Shown one piece after another: positions 20,229 to 30,314 of a stretch of 64,000 nt of DNA (positions are counted from its first letter, which is position 1; the number at the start of each line of letters is the position of its first letter). A program made the position numbers and the translations under genes. This DNA comes from an uncultured Nocardioides sp. GTDB taxonomy: Bacteria > Actinomycetota > Actinomycetes > Propionibacteriales > Nocardioidaceae. The notes under the pieces are model-generated. The model saw only the letters and a list, made by a program, of their open reading frames with translations. It had not been told where the DNA came from and searched no databases. The stretch lies in assembly GCF_947488025.1 (NCBI RefSeq), contig NZ_CANKYS010000001.1, positions 372,001-436,000 on the forward strand. The letters run 5' to 3'.

Positions 20229-21292
20229 AGCAGGCCCTGCCCCTGGGCGAGGGAGATCAGGTCGTCGAGCTCGGCGGTGACCTGCTTGTGCCGCTCGAGC
20301 AGCACCATGTGGCCCGCGCCCTCGCACTCCAGCAGGCTCGAGCCCGGGATCCGGCTGTGCAGCTTGCGGCTGTGCCCGATGGAGGTGATCTTGTCCTCGG
20401 TGCCGCAGATGATCGACGTCGGCACGCGACCGAGCGGCTCGAGGTGGTCGAAGTGGTCGAGGGTCGCGAAGGCGGGGTAGAAGTCGGCGACCACCGCGAA
20501 CGGCGTCGCGTCGAGCATCGAGAAGACGAACTCGACGTGCGAGGCGGGGACAGGGTCGGTGCCGAACGCGTAGCGGTCGGTGACGACGTCGGCGACGGCG
20601 TGGCCCCACCCGCGAGCGAGGTCGACGATCCTGTGGCCGCGGTCGAGGGTGCGCACGGCCCGACCGAGGAAGCGGCCGCCGAGGCCGAGGGGCAGCATCG
20701 GGAACAGGATGCGGCCCGGGTCGAGGCCGCCGGCCGTGGTGGACATCAGGGCAGCACCGACCACCGTGTCGCCGAACAGCTCGGGGTAGTGCTCGGCAAG
20801 CGAGATGACGCTCATCCCGCCCATCGAGTGACCGACGACGACGCAGCGTCCGGGGACCGTGTGCTCGATGACGCGGCGCAGGTCGTGACCGAGCTGCTCG
20901 AGCGTGCAGTGCTCCTCGTCGGAGCGCGCGGAGCGCCCGTGGCTGCGCTGGTCGTAGAAGACCGTGCGGACCTGGCCGCGGTAGGCGGCACGCTGGAAGT
21001 GCCAGGAGTCGAGGTTGAGCGAGTAGCCGTGCACGAAGACGACCGTCAGGTCGTCGTCGGTCGCGGGCACCCCGCCGAAGTCCTCGGGCTCGTCGATCTC
21101 GACGTGCAGGTCGACCGCGTCGTCGGCGACGACCACCCGCGGCGCGCTGTGGAGCTCGCCGAACCCCACCTCCTCGCCGGCGACACGGTTGCCGATGACG
21201 CGGTTCTGGCGCGCGATGCCCACGGCGCCGGCAGCAGCGGCCAGGCCGGCTGCGCCCACGACGGTGCCGAAGATGCGGCCCTTGATGCTCAA
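20225..21292 (-). CDS. Alpha/beta-fold hydrolase
   Basis: 355 residues. The N-terminus (about 8-28) is hydrophobic and likely anchors the protein. The hydrolase fold shows the oxyanion region VFVHGYSLNLDSW, the nucleophile elbow GHSMGG, an acid in the IICGTEDKITS strand and the histidine in EGAGHMVLLE. Substrate unknown. The start is TTG 21292, overlapping the alr stop as TTGA, and its own stop overlaps tsaE. The protein is regularly found between alr and tsaE in related actinobacteria, but no function is established for it. Confidence 0.87.
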   Translation of the reverse strand: MSIKGRIFGTVVGAAGLAAAAGAVGIARQNRVIGNRVAGEEVGFGELHSAPRVVVADDAVDLHVEIDEPEDFGGVPATDDDLTVVFVHGYSLNLDSWHFQRAAYRGQVRTVFYDQRSHGRSARSDEEHCTLEQLGHDLRRVIEHTVPGRCVVVGHSMGGMSVISLAEHYPELFGDTVVGAALMSTTAGGLDPGRILFPMLPLGLGGRFLGRAVRTLDRGHRIVDLARGWGHAVADVVTDRYAFGTDPVPASHVEFVFSMLDATPFAVVADFYPAFATLDHFDHLEPLGRVPTSIICGTEDKITSIGHSRKLHSRIPGSSLLECEGAGHMVLLERHKQVTAELDDLISLAQGQGLL

Positions 21293-22470
21293 CGGGTGGT
21301 CCTCACGGAGTCCTCGGTGTCGGTGTCGGTGTCGGTGTGGACGTGGCGGCGGGTCAGCCGACCGCCGACCCGGGTCACGATCTCGTAGCTGATCGTGTCG
21401 ACGGCGTCGGCCCAGTCCTGGGCGGTGGGCTCGCCGAGGTCGCCCGGGCCGAAGAGGACGACCTCGGTCCCGGTCGGCGGCAGCTCACCGTGGAGCTCGA
21501 CGACGAGCTGGTCCATGCACACCCGCCCGCGGATCGGTCGCTGCGAGTCGTCGACCCAGACGTGGGCGGTGTTGCCCGCGGCCCGTGGGACACCCTCGCC
21601 GTAGCCGACCGGCACGACGCCGACGGTGGTGTCCTCGTCGGCGTACCAGGTGTGCCCGTAGGAGACGCCCTCCCCGGCCCGCACGACCTTGCTCATCACC
21701 AGGCGTGCGCGCACGGTCATGGCGGGCCGGAGGCCGACGCGGGGGCTGGTGCCGGGCGCCGGGTCGAGGCCGTAGGTCGCGATGCCGCAGCGGACGAGGT
21801 CGAAGTGCGACGAGGGCCGCAGGAGCGTCGCGGCGGAGTTGGCGAGGTGAGTGACGTCGGGGTCGAGCCCGGCCGCGTCGGCCAACGCGAGCGCCTCGCG
21901 GAAGGCCGCCTCCTGGGCGTCGTTGGCCGGGTGGGCGGGCTCGTCGCTGGCGGCGAAGTGGGACCAGATCCCGGTGACGGTGATCCGCCCCTGCCGCTCG
22001 AGGTCGCTCGCGACCGCGAAGAGGTGCTCCCACTCCGAGCGGGAAGCTCCCCCGCGGGAGAGGCCGGTGTCGACCTTGAGCTGCACCCGGGCGGGGCCGA
22101 CGGCGGCGATCTCCTCGAGCTCGGCCACGGAGTAGGCGGTCAGCTCGACCCCGGCCGCGACCGCGGCGGCGAAGTCGTCGCCGGGGGCGCTCAGCCAGCA
22201 GAGCAGGTGGCCGTGGTCGCCGGCGGCCCGCAGGGTGAGTGCCTCCTCGATGGTGGCCACCCCGAGCCAGTCGGCGCCGGCGTCGCGGGCGGCGGCGGCC
22301 ACCTCGACCATGCCGTGCCCGTAGCCGTCGGCCTTGACGACCGCCATCAGCTGGACGGGACCGTCGACGCTCACGAGGTCCTTGAGGATGCGGACGTTGT
22401 GCCGCACGGCAGCGAGGTCGACCACGATCTCGGCGCGCGTGGGCACGGGATCGCTCATGCGTGCGATCAT
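21289..22470 (-). CDS. alr: Alanine racemase
   Basis: PLP enzyme making D-alanine for peptidoglycan. 393 residues, with the PLP lysine in MAVVKADGYGHG (Lys46), the HLANSAATL motif and the catalytic tyrosine region RVCMDQLVVE. Two starts are possible: ATG 22470, overlapping the nnrD stop by 4 bp, and ATG 22458; the coupled one is chosen. The C-terminus has an extra tail, HVHTDTDTDTEDS, coded by a 6-bp repeat and absent from typical Alr proteins. Confidence 0.95.
   Translation of the reverse strand: MIARMSDPVPTRAEIVVDLAAVRHNVRILKDLVSVDGPVQLMAVVKADGYGHGMVEVAAAARDAGADWLGVATIEEALTLRAAGDHGHLLCWLSAPGDDFAAAVAAGVELTAYSVAELEEIAAVGPARVQLKVDTGLSRGGASRSEWEHLFAVASDLERQGRITVTGIWSHFAASDEPAHPANDAQEAAFREALALADAAGLDPDVTHLANSAATLLRPSSHFDLVRCGIATYGLDPAPGTSPRVGLRPAMTVRARLVMSKVVRAGEGVSYGHTWYADEDTTVGVVPVGYGEGVPRAAGNTAHVWVDDSQRPIRGRVCMDQLVVELHGELPPTGTEVVLFGPGDLGEPTAQDWADAVDTISYEIVTRVGGRLTRRHVHTDTDTDTEDSVRTTR
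21315..21338 (-). repeat. Hexanucleotide repeat in the alr 3' end
   Basis: CGGTGT (plus strand) four times in a row, coding alternating Asp-Thr in the racemase tail. In frame. Confidence 0.9.
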
Positions 22471-23867
22471 CCCAAACCTTCGAGGGTGTCGCGCACCAGC
22501 CGCGGGATCTGGACCGCGACCCGGCTCGCGGTCAGCGGTCCACCACCGGCCGCCTGGGTGGCGGCGGCCCCGTGCAGCCACGACCCGACCGACGCGGCGT
22601 CGTAGGGCGCGAGCCCCGCTGCCAGCAGGGCGCCGACCAGTCCGGCGAGCACGTCGCCGGCGCCGGCGGTGGCCAGCCACGGCACCCCGGTGGTGGTCAC
22701 GCGCACCCGTCCGTCGGGGTCCGCGACGAGCGTGTGGTGGCCCTTGAGCAGCACGACGCAGCCGAAGCGCTCCGCCGCGGCGCGGGCGTGTGCGAGCGGC
22801 GAGGCCTCGACCTCCTCGCGCTCCGCCCCGAGCATCGCGGCCAGCTCGCCGGCGTGGGGGGTCAGCACGCAGCCGGGGACCGGGCCGTCCACGTGGCGCA
22901 GGGCGTCGGCGTCGACAACGACGGGTACGTCGTCGGCGCGGGCCTCGGCGAGCATCGCGCCGGCGTCGTCACCGCCGCCGGGGCCCACCACCCAGGCTTG
23001 GACCCGGCCCGCGCCGACCACCTCGGGGTGCGCGCTGCGGACGGTGTCGGCGATCGCCTCCGGACCGACGTAGCGCACCATCCCGACCAGGCCGGCGTTG
23101 GCTCCCGCCACGGCGAGCAGCGCAGCGCCCGGGTAGGTGCCCGAGCCTGCGCGGACGCCGACGACCCCGCGGGTGTACTTGTGGGCGACGTCGTCGGGTC
23201 GCGGGAGCAGGTCACGCACGTCGGCGGGCTGGAGCGCCTCGACGGCCGGCGGGCCGAGGTCGGTGGCGTCGAGGCCCAGGTCGACGAGGTGCACGGCGCC
23301 GCTGGCGAGGGACGCGGGGTCGACGAGGTGGGCGACCTTGTGGGTGCCGAAGGTGACCGTCAGGTCGGCGCGGACATGGGGTCCGTCGACGGTGCCGCCG
23401 TCGACGTCGACCCCCGACGGCACGTCGACCGCCACCACGGGTACCTCGGGGAACCGCTCCAGCGCCGCGACCGCGTCGGGACGGAGTCCGGGGCGACCCC
23501 CGATGCCGACGATGCCGTCGACCAGCACGTCCGGCTCGGAGGACAGGGCGTCGAGATCACGGACTGCGCGCCCTCCGGCACGCTCGAGCGCGGCCAGGCC
23601 GGCCGGGTGCACGCGATCGGCGAGGAGCAGCGCCTCGACCGCGGCGCCCCGGGCAGCGAGTCGTGCGCCGGCCCACAGCGCGTCACCGCCGTTGTCGCCG
23701 GGGCCGACGAGCAGCAGCACCCGCCGGCCGTATCCACCGCCGAGCAGGTCGAGCACCGCGGCGGCCAGGCCCGCGGCGGCGCGCTGCATCAGGGCGCCCT
23801 CGGGCAGGCGGGCCATCACGGCCGACTCGGCCCGGCGTACGTCCTCGACGAGGTGGGCGCGCAGCAC
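22467..23867 (-). CDS. nnrD: Bifunctional NAD(P)H-hydrate epimerase/dehydratase
   Basis: Repairs hydrated NAD(P)H. The N-terminal epimerase domain (about 1-200) has VGPGDNGGDALWAGARL and VDVPSGVD. The C-terminal ADP-dependent dehydratase domain (about 215-466) has VLTPHAGELAAMLG and the ATAGAGDVLAGLVGALLAAG signature. 466 residues, normal for the fused form. The start is GTG 23867, 3 bp after the acpS stop; its stop overlaps the alr start. Confidence 0.94.
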   Translation of the reverse strand: MLRAHLVEDVRRAESAVMARLPEGALMQRAAAGLAAAVLDLLGGGYGRRVLLLVGPGDNGGDALWAGARLAARGAAVEALLLADRVHPAGLAALERAGGRAVRDLDALSSEPDVLVDGIVGIGGRPGLRPDAVAALERFPEVPVVAVDVPSGVDVDGGTVDGPHVRADLTVTFGTHKVAHLVDPASLASGAVHLVDLGLDATDLGPPAVEALQPADVRDLLPRPDDVAHKYTRGVVGVRAGSGTYPGAALLAVAGANAGLVGMVRYVGPEAIADTVRSAHPEVVGAGRVQAWVVGPGGGDDAGAMLAEARADDVPVVVDADALRHVDGPVPGCVLTPHAGELAAMLGAEREEVEASPLAHARAAAERFGCVVLLKGHHTLVADPDGRVRVTTTGVPWLATAGAGDVLAGLVGALLAAGLAPYDAASVGSWLHGAAATQAAGGGPLTASRVAVQIPRLVRDTLEGLG

Positions 23868-23870
23868 GGC

Positions 23871-24224
23871 TCAGGACTCCAGGACCACGACGGCCGAGGC
23901 GATGCCGGCGTCGTGGGACAGCGAGACGTGGACGTGGGCGACCCCCATCGCCTCGGCGCGGGCGGCGACGGTCCCGCGGATCTCGAAGCGCGGGCGACCG
24001 GTCTCCTCGGAGACGATCTCGGCGTCGTGCCACGCCATCCCGACGGGCGCGCCGAGCGCCTTGGCGATCGCCTCCTTCGCGGCGAACCGCGCGGCCAACG
24101 ACGCCGGCGGGCGCGACGCCTCGTCGTCGGTGAACAACCGTGCACGCAGGGACGGGGTGCGTTCGAGGGACTGGACGAAGCGGTCGATGTCGACCACGTC
24201 GATGCCCACGCCGATGACCGGCAC
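23871..24224 (-). CDS. acpS: Holo-[acyl-carrier-protein] synthase
   Basis: Transfers 4'-phosphopantetheine from CoA to the acyl carrier protein. 117 residues, with the magnesium and CoA motif [12 protein letters not shown] and the second signature [13 protein letters not shown]. Starts at GTG 24224, 17 bp after the glmS stop. The C-terminal [18 protein letters not shown] completes the domain. Confidence 0.95.
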   Translation of the reverse strand: MPVIGVGIDVVDIDRFVQSLERTPSLRARLFTDDEASRPPASLAARFAAKEAIAKALGAPVGMAWHDAEIVSEETGRPRFEIRGTVAARAEAMGVAHVHVSLSHDAGIASAVVVLES

Positions 24225-24241
24225 GCGACTAGCCCCGGCCC

Positions 24242-26086
<1,845 letters not shown>

Positions 26087-26094
26087 GGCCGGGG

Positions 26095-26100
26095 AGTCTA
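26095..26100 (-). promoter_or_regulatory. Predicted -10 box of glmS, leaderless type
   Basis: TAGACT, 8 nt, ATG. No ribosome-binding site in the gap. Confidence 0.55.
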
Positions 26101-26138
26101 TCGGCAGGCCGCTGCACGCCTGCGCCCCCGTGCGGTGC

Positions 26139-26144
26139 CACAAT
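26139..26144 (+). promoter_or_regulatory. Predicted -10 box of coaA, leaderless type
   Basis: CACAAT, 7 nt, ATG; back to back with the glmS box inside a 65-bp divergent region. Confidence 0.5.
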
Positions 26145-26151
26145 CGCACCC

Positions 26152-27120
26152 ATGTCCGAGGTCGCACCGCCCTCCAACGGTGGCGAGACCTCCCCCTACG
26201 TCGAGCTCGAGCGGGCGGCGTGGGCACAGCTGGCCGGCACGGCCGAGACGACGCTGACGCGCGACGAGGTCGCCCGGCTCCGGGGCCTCGGCGACCAGCT
26301 CGACCTGCGCGAGATCGAGCAGGTCTACCTCCCGCTCTCCCGCCTGCTGAGCCTCTACGTCGCGGCCAACTCCCGGCTCCACCGCGAGCAGGAGGAGTTC
26401 CTGCACCGCGTCACCCCGCCGCGTACGCCGTTCGTGATCGGCCTCGCGGGCTCCGTCGCGGTCGGCAAGTCGACCACCGCGCGCGTCCTGCAGCAGATGC
26501 TCGCCCACTGGCCCGAGCACCCCAACGTCGCGCTCGTGACGACCGACGGCTTCCTGCTCCCCAACGCCGAGCTCGAGCGCCGCGGGATCCTGCACCGCAA
26601 GGGCTTCCCGGAGTCCTACGACCGCCGGGCGCTGCTCAAGTTCGTCATCGACATCAAGTCTGGCCGCGACGAGGTCGAGGCGCCGATCTACTCCCACCTC
26701 GTCTACGACGTCCTGCCCGACGAGAAGGTCGTGGTCAAGCGGCCCGACATCGTCATCATCGAGGGCCTCAACGTGCTCCAGCCCGCGCGCGTGCGCGACG
26801 ACGGCCGCACCGGTCTCGCGGTCAGCGACTTCTTCGACTTCTCCGTCTACGTCGACGCCGCGCTCACCGACATCAAGCGGTGGTACGTCGACCGCTTCCT
26901 GCGGTTGCGCGAGACCGCGTTCCGCGACCCGGCGTCCTACTTCCGCAAGTACGCCGCGCTCTCCCACGACGAGGCCGTCGACCAGGCCACCCGCATCTGG
27001 GACTCGATCAACGAGCCCAACCTCGTGCAGAACGTCGCCCCCACCCGCTCCCGCGCCAACCTCGTCCTCCGCAAGGACGCCGACCACTCCGTCCGCTACG
27101 TGCGCCTGCGCAAGCTCTGA
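26152..27120 (+). CDS. coaA: Type I pantothenate kinase
   Basis: Phosphorylates pantothenate, first and controlling step of CoA synthesis. 322 residues, with Walker A at 98-108 ([12 protein letters not shown]), [22 protein letters not shown] (by parts), [18 protein letters not shown] and IIEGLNVLQ. All are hallmarks of the bacterial PanK-I family. The start ATG 26152 follows a CACAAT box with no Shine-Dalgarno site. It is divergent from glmS, and a palindromic repeat begins 12 bp after its stop. Confidence 0.96.
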   Translation: MSEVAPPSNGGETSPYVELERAAWAQLAGTAETTLTRDEVARLRGLGDQLDLREIEQVYLPLSRLLSLYVAANSRLHREQEEFLHRVTPPRTPFVIGLAGSVAVGKSTTARVLQQMLAHWPEHPNVALVTTDGFLLPNAELERRGILHRKGFPESYDRRALLKFVIDIKSGRDEVEAPIYSHLVYDVLPDEKVVVKRPDIVIIEGLNVLQPARVRDDGRTGLAVSDFFDFSVYVDAALTDIKRWYVDRFLRLRETAFRDPASYFRKYAALSHDEAVDQATRIWDSINEPNLVQNVAPTRSRANLVLRKDADHSVRYVRLRKL

Positions 27121-27132
27121 GGCCTCGCCCGC

Positions 27133-27180
27133 GGACGTCATGGGAATCCGCGGTTCGAACCTCGATTTCTCATGACGTCC
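27133..27180. repeat. 48-bp palindromic element, copy A
   Basis: Ends GGACGTCATG and CATGACGTCC are perfect inverted repeats; 20 of 24 positions pair across the whole element. The centre is the palindrome GGTTCGAACC. It differs from copy B (28241-28288) at 1 of 48 bases. It overlaps the last codons and stop of the DUF559-type gene. Confidence 0.92.
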
Positions 27181-28129
27181 CGAGCGGGCAGCCGCGCGAG
27201 ACCAGCGCGTCGATGATCTGGGCGAAGAAGTCGTCGGCCGCCGTGCGCAGACCCACCAGCGGCAGCCGCAGCACGATCGCGCGGTCCAGCGTGACGGCGT
27301 TGTGGCGCAGGGCGTCCGCGACGACGTTGGTCGCCCACTCGTGGTGGATGCCGTCGATCTCGACCACGACGCCCCACTCCTCCCAGCACACGTCGAGGTA
27401 CCACCGGCCGTCCCGGCCCTGCCGGACGACCTGCCGGCTGGGCTCCGGCACGCCACGACGCCGGCACTCCTGGGCGAACTCGTGCTCGCCGAGCGAGCGC
27501 ACGCCACCGAGGAGGTCGGTGATGACCGTGGTGACGAGCAAGCGCCGTCGGTCCCGCTTCACGGTCAGGACGTGGGCGCCGAAGCGGTCGGCGGTGGTCA
27601 TGCGCTGCTGGACGGTCATGGTCAGCAGGAGCGTGGCCTGCTTGTCGCTGCGTGCCCAGAGCGCAGCCCGTACGCCGGCGACCTCGGGCCGGGTGCGCGG
27701 GATCCCGCTGGGTGCCAGGTCCGTCGTCAGCAGCCGTCGGGTCTGTCGGATGTCGACGCCCGCCGCCTTCCTGGCCAGGACGCCCCTCGGCACCGACACC
27801 CGGATGACGTCCTCGGTGTAGTGCTCCAGCCCGCCCGCGATGAGTGCGGACGCACCGTCGAGGCAGCCGCGGTCGCCGGACTCGAGGACTGCCGCCCACA
27901 TCCGGCCCTCCTTCGCGAGCGGCCCGGTGTGCACGGCGATCGACTGGGTGTGGACCGGCCTCCAACGACCGCCGGTCAGGTGGGCGCCGAGCTCCCCGCA
28001 CGTGATGCCGAGCCCGCGCAGCTGGTCGCGCGACACGACGCCTCCCTGGGCGTCTCCGACGACGCGCACGGCCGTACGTCGTTGGTCCCGCTCCTCGCGG
28101 CTGCGTGGGGCCTGTCCTCGTCCTGGCAT
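27170..28129 (-). CDS. DUF559-type protein with AbiEi-like N-terminus
   Basis: 319 residues from ATG 28129; GTG 28171 would add 14. The N-terminus (about 15-60: GGVVSRDQLRGLGIT) resembles the winged helix of AbiEi-type antitoxins. The C-terminus (about 230-310) has the DUF559/Vsr-like nuclease core: WYLDVCWEEWGVVVEIDG, then H, then DALRHNAVTLDRAIVLRLPL. The E-I-D-G-x-x-H pattern is the expected active-site region. No partner toxin gene adjoins it. The gene lies between two nearly identical palindromes, and its stop codon sits inside copy A. Function unknown; a DNA-processing role is only inferred. Confidence 0.75.
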   Translation of the reverse strand: MPGRGQAPRSREERDQRRTAVRVVGDAQGGVVSRDQLRGLGITCGELGAHLTGGRWRPVHTQSIAVHTGPLAKEGRMWAAVLESGDRGCLDGASALIAGGLEHYTEDVIRVSVPRGVLARKAAGVDIRQTRRLLTTDLAPSGIPRTRPEVAGVRAALWARSDKQATLLLTMTVQQRMTTADRFGAHVLTVKRDRRRLLVTTVITDLLGGVRSLGEHEFAQECRRRGVPEPSRQVVRQGRDGRWYLDVCWEEWGVVVEIDGIHHEWATNVVADALRHNAVTLDRAIVLRLPLVGLRTAADDFFAQIIDALVSRGCPLGTS

Positions 28130-28240
28130 CCGGCGATGCTCGCCGACGAAGCAGAGGTCGCCCCCGGTCACCGCGCTGGCCCTGTGGAGGGCGACGACGG
28201 GCAGGCGGTTGTGGACGACCAGTGGCTCGCCGCCTCACCG

Positions 28241-28288
28241 GGACGTCATGGGAATCCGCGGTTCGAACCTCGATTTCCCATGACGTCC
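28241..28288. repeat. 48-bp palindromic element, copy B
   Basis: Same element and orientation as copy A, with 21 of 24 positions pairing. It ends 2 bp before the stop of the tandem GNAT gene. A and B bracket a 1,156-bp unit holding a single gene. Confidence 0.92.
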
Positions 28289-28290
28289 GC

Positions 28291-29283
28291 TCACAGCTTC
28301 TTCTGCAGCTCCAGCAGCGTCTCGATGGTGCGGTAGCCCAGCGCCTCGTTGACGGCGAACATCTGGGTGTTGACCTCCGCGTTCGAGGTGTCGACGGAGA
28401 CCAGGTCGGGGTACGTCGCCACCGCGAGGTCGTGGGTGGCGAGCTTGAGCACCAGCCCGAGCCGCCGGCCCCGGTGGGCGGGGTCGACGAGGGTGATGCC
28501 GACCTGCGCGTGCACCCGGTCGGTGTCGTCGACGCGTACGTCGCTCACGCCGGCCACGGAGCCGTCGGGGGCGAGCGCCATCGCGGTGTGCACGTGCCGG
28601 CCGACCGACACCTGCAGCTGCTCGGCCTCCCGGATCCTCTCCGGCGTCCACTCCGAGGCCCGGAGGTCGAGCTCGCCGAGCGGGATCTCGGAGAACAGCA
28701 TCCCGAGCAGCCGCCCGAAGGAGCCGACGTGGTCGTCGGGGCAGACGGTGTCGAACGTGATGATCCGGTAGCCGTCGGGCGTCGGCGCCCGAGCCGCCAG
28801 CGACTCGCGACGGTCGAGGTAGTCGGCGACCGCGAGCTCCTTGATCGACTCGCGGCTGGCCACCTCGAAGCCCTGCGAGTGGGCGAACGCCTCCGCCGGT
28901 GCCGTTCCTCCTGGCGGCAGGTACGCCTCGGCGGTGAGGGTGGTGCGACCGTGCCCGCGCGCGAGGACCTCGATCTCGGCGAGCAGCGCCGACCCGATGC
29001 CCTCGCGGCGGCGGACGGCGTCGACGTACACCGCCGAGCCGGCGAGGTGCAGGTTGTCCTGCGAGGTGAGGATCGCCATGCCGGCACCGACCATCTCCCG
29101 GCCGTCGATCGCACCGAGGAGGGTGGTCGTGCGCTCGGGGTTCTCCGCCGGCAGCGCGACGCGGCTCTGCTCCCACACCGGCCACGGCTTCCCGGGCCGC
29201 TCGGCCGTGGCGGCGTGACCGACCTCCCACCACGCCCGCAGCGCCGCCTCGTTGCGGGGGTTGATCTGCTCGATGTCGACCAC
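28291..29283 (-). CDS. Tandem GNAT N-acetyltransferase
   Basis: 330 residues with two GNAT domains: the first at about 10-150 with RRREGIGSALLAEIEVLA, the second at about 165-330 with AHRGRRLGLVLKLATHDL and the end ..NEALGYRTIETLLELQKKL. The start GTG 29283 follows a TACGGT box by 6 nt; the in-frame GTG at 29304 is less likely. It is a paralogue of the gene at 48839, sharing the NAEVN-x-x-M-x-x-VNE and QKKL motifs. Substrate unknown. Confidence 0.85.
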   Translation of the reverse strand: MVDIEQINPRNEAALRAWWEVGHAATAERPGKPWPVWEQSRVALPAENPERTTTLLGAIDGREMVGAGMAILTSQDNLHLAGSAVYVDAVRRREGIGSALLAEIEVLARGHGRTTLTAEAYLPPGGTAPAEAFAHSQGFEVASRESIKELAVADYLDRRESLAARAPTPDGYRIITFDTVCPDDHVGSFGRLLGMLFSEIPLGELDLRASEWTPERIREAEQLQVSVGRHVHTAMALAPDGSVAGVSDVRVDDTDRVHAQVGITLVDPAHRGRRLGLVLKLATHDLAVATYPDLVSVDTSNAEVNTQMFAVNEALGYRTIETLLELQKKL

Positions 29284-29289
29284 GTGGCG

Positions 29290-29295
29290 ACCGTA
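29290..29295 (-). promoter_or_regulatory. Predicted -10 box, leaderless type (tandem GNAT)
   Basis: TACGGT, 6 nt, GTG; same box as before the sortase gene. Confidence 0.45.
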
Positions 29296-29411
29296 GCCGC
29301 GCACCCGCGCACGCGCACGCCGATGTCTGAGGGCGTCGTGAGGGCCAGGTCGGGCCGCGGACGTTCACGGCGTCCTCAGATAACGGGGTGCGTGACCTGC
29401 TCCCGCTTTGG

Positions 29412-29417
29412 CAGGGT
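29412..29417 (+). promoter_or_regulatory. Predicted -10 box, leaderless type (YqeY-like gene)
   Basis: CAGGGT, 6 nt, ATG at 29424; no Shine-Dalgarno site. Confidence 0.4.
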
Positions 29418-29423
29418 CGCCGC

Positions 29424-29774
29424 ATGACGACCGCCTCACCCCTCCGCGACCGGCTGCGCGCAGCGATGCTCGACGCCCGGCGGGCACGCGACGCCGAGAC
29501 CACCTCGACGCTGCGGACCGCCCTCGCGGCGCTCGAGAACGCCGAGGCAGTGCCCGCCGGTGCACGCGCTGGCGCGCTCGAGGACGCACCGGTCGGCGCC
29601 GGGGCCACCGAGGCGGAGCGGCGGCAGCTCACTGACGTCGACGAGCTCGCCGTCCTCGACGCCGAGATCGCCTCGCTCCTCGAGGCCGGACGGGCGTACG
29701 CCTGCTCGGTCCCCGAGCGCGCGGCCGCCGCCCGCAGGGCGGCGCAGACGTTGACGGGCCTGCGCGGCGACTAG
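29424..29774 (+). CDS. Small YqeY/GatB-like protein
   Basis: 116 residues. The N-terminus LRDRLRAAMLDARRARDAETTSTLRTALAALENAEA (by parts) matches the opening of the YqeY family, which resembles the tRNA-binding tail of GatB. It is shorter than typical YqeY (about 150) and its C-terminal half is divergent. Function unknown. The last bases are shared with the convergent neighbour's stop (CTAG). Confidence 0.7.
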   Translation: MTTASPLRDRLRAAMLDARRARDAETTSTLRTALAALENAEAVPAGARAGALEDAPVGAGATEAERRQLTDVDELAVLDAEIASLLEAGRAYACSVPERAAAARRAAQTLTGLRGD

Positions 29775-30301
29775 CGGCGCGAGGCGCGCCGAAACCGCGC
29801 CGCCTCGATCCGGTCGGCCTCGCGGATCGCCGACCTCGCCATCACCCGTCCCCGCCAACGCACGATCGCTCCGATCACGAGGACGAAGACGGGCATGCCG
29901 ATCCCCAGCCAGAGCCAGGTGGCGAGCGGTGAGCTCGTCTCCACCGACGAGCCGTCCGGCGAGACCCACAACGTCCAGGTGTCACCGACCTCACGTTGGG
30001 CGGGCCCTGAGCGACGGAACGTCGCGGTCCGCACGACGTCGCCCTCGGACCAGCGCAGCTCGTAGGAGGTCAGGGTGCGGTCGTCCTCCCCCGGGCGGGG
30101 GCCCTCGCGCACGGCGACGACCGTCGTCTCCTCCTGGTCGGTCCCGCCCAGCAGGTGAGCGCGCGTGCCCGGCATCAGGGCGACCAGCACCACGGCGAGC
30201 ACCAGCCCGATCCCGACCCCGAGGACGACGTCACCAGGTGAGAGCCACCCGCGCTGCTGGGGCTCTCGCTCGTCGGAACCGGGTCGTGGGTCGCCGTTCA
30301 C
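29771..30301 (-). CDS. DUF3592-like membrane protein
   Basis: 176 residues with two membrane segments: about 24-44 (VVLGVGIGLVLAVVLVALMPG) and 127-148 (WLWLGIGMPVFVLVIGAIV). An extracytoplasmic beta-rich domain lies between them (YELRWSEGDVVRTATFRRSG, then VGDTWTLWVSPDG), the layout of DUF3592 proteins. The start is GTG 30301, 13 bp after the glmM stop on the same strand, so it is probably co-transcribed with glmM. Function unknown. Confidence 0.7.
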   Translation of the reverse strand: MNGDPRPGSDEREPQQRGWLSPGDVVLGVGIGLVLAVVLVALMPGTRAHLLGGTDQEETTVVAVREGPRPGEDDRTLTSYELRWSEGDVVRTATFRRSGPAQREVGDTWTLWVSPDGSSVETSSPLATWLWLGIGMPVFVLVIGAIVRWRGRVMARSAIREADRIEAARFRRASRR

Positions 30302-30314
30302 AGCAGGTCGCTGC

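Noticed and set aside
27133..27180. Possible tRNA gene, because of GGTTCGAACC in the palindromes (also at 28241 and 51617)
   Set aside because: No acceptor, D or anticodon arm can be formed around it; the T-arm-like string is the centre of a larger palindrome.
27170..28129. Complete AbiE-type toxin-antitoxin pair
   Set aside because: Only an AbiEi-like N-terminus is seen; no nucleotidyltransferase toxin (AbiEii) gene adjoins, and the cassette has room for one gene only.
29771..29774. CTAG shared by two convergent stop codons (also at 59442-59445)
   Set aside because: TAG read on both strands as CTAG is a simple consequence of tight convergent packing; two cases do not show function.
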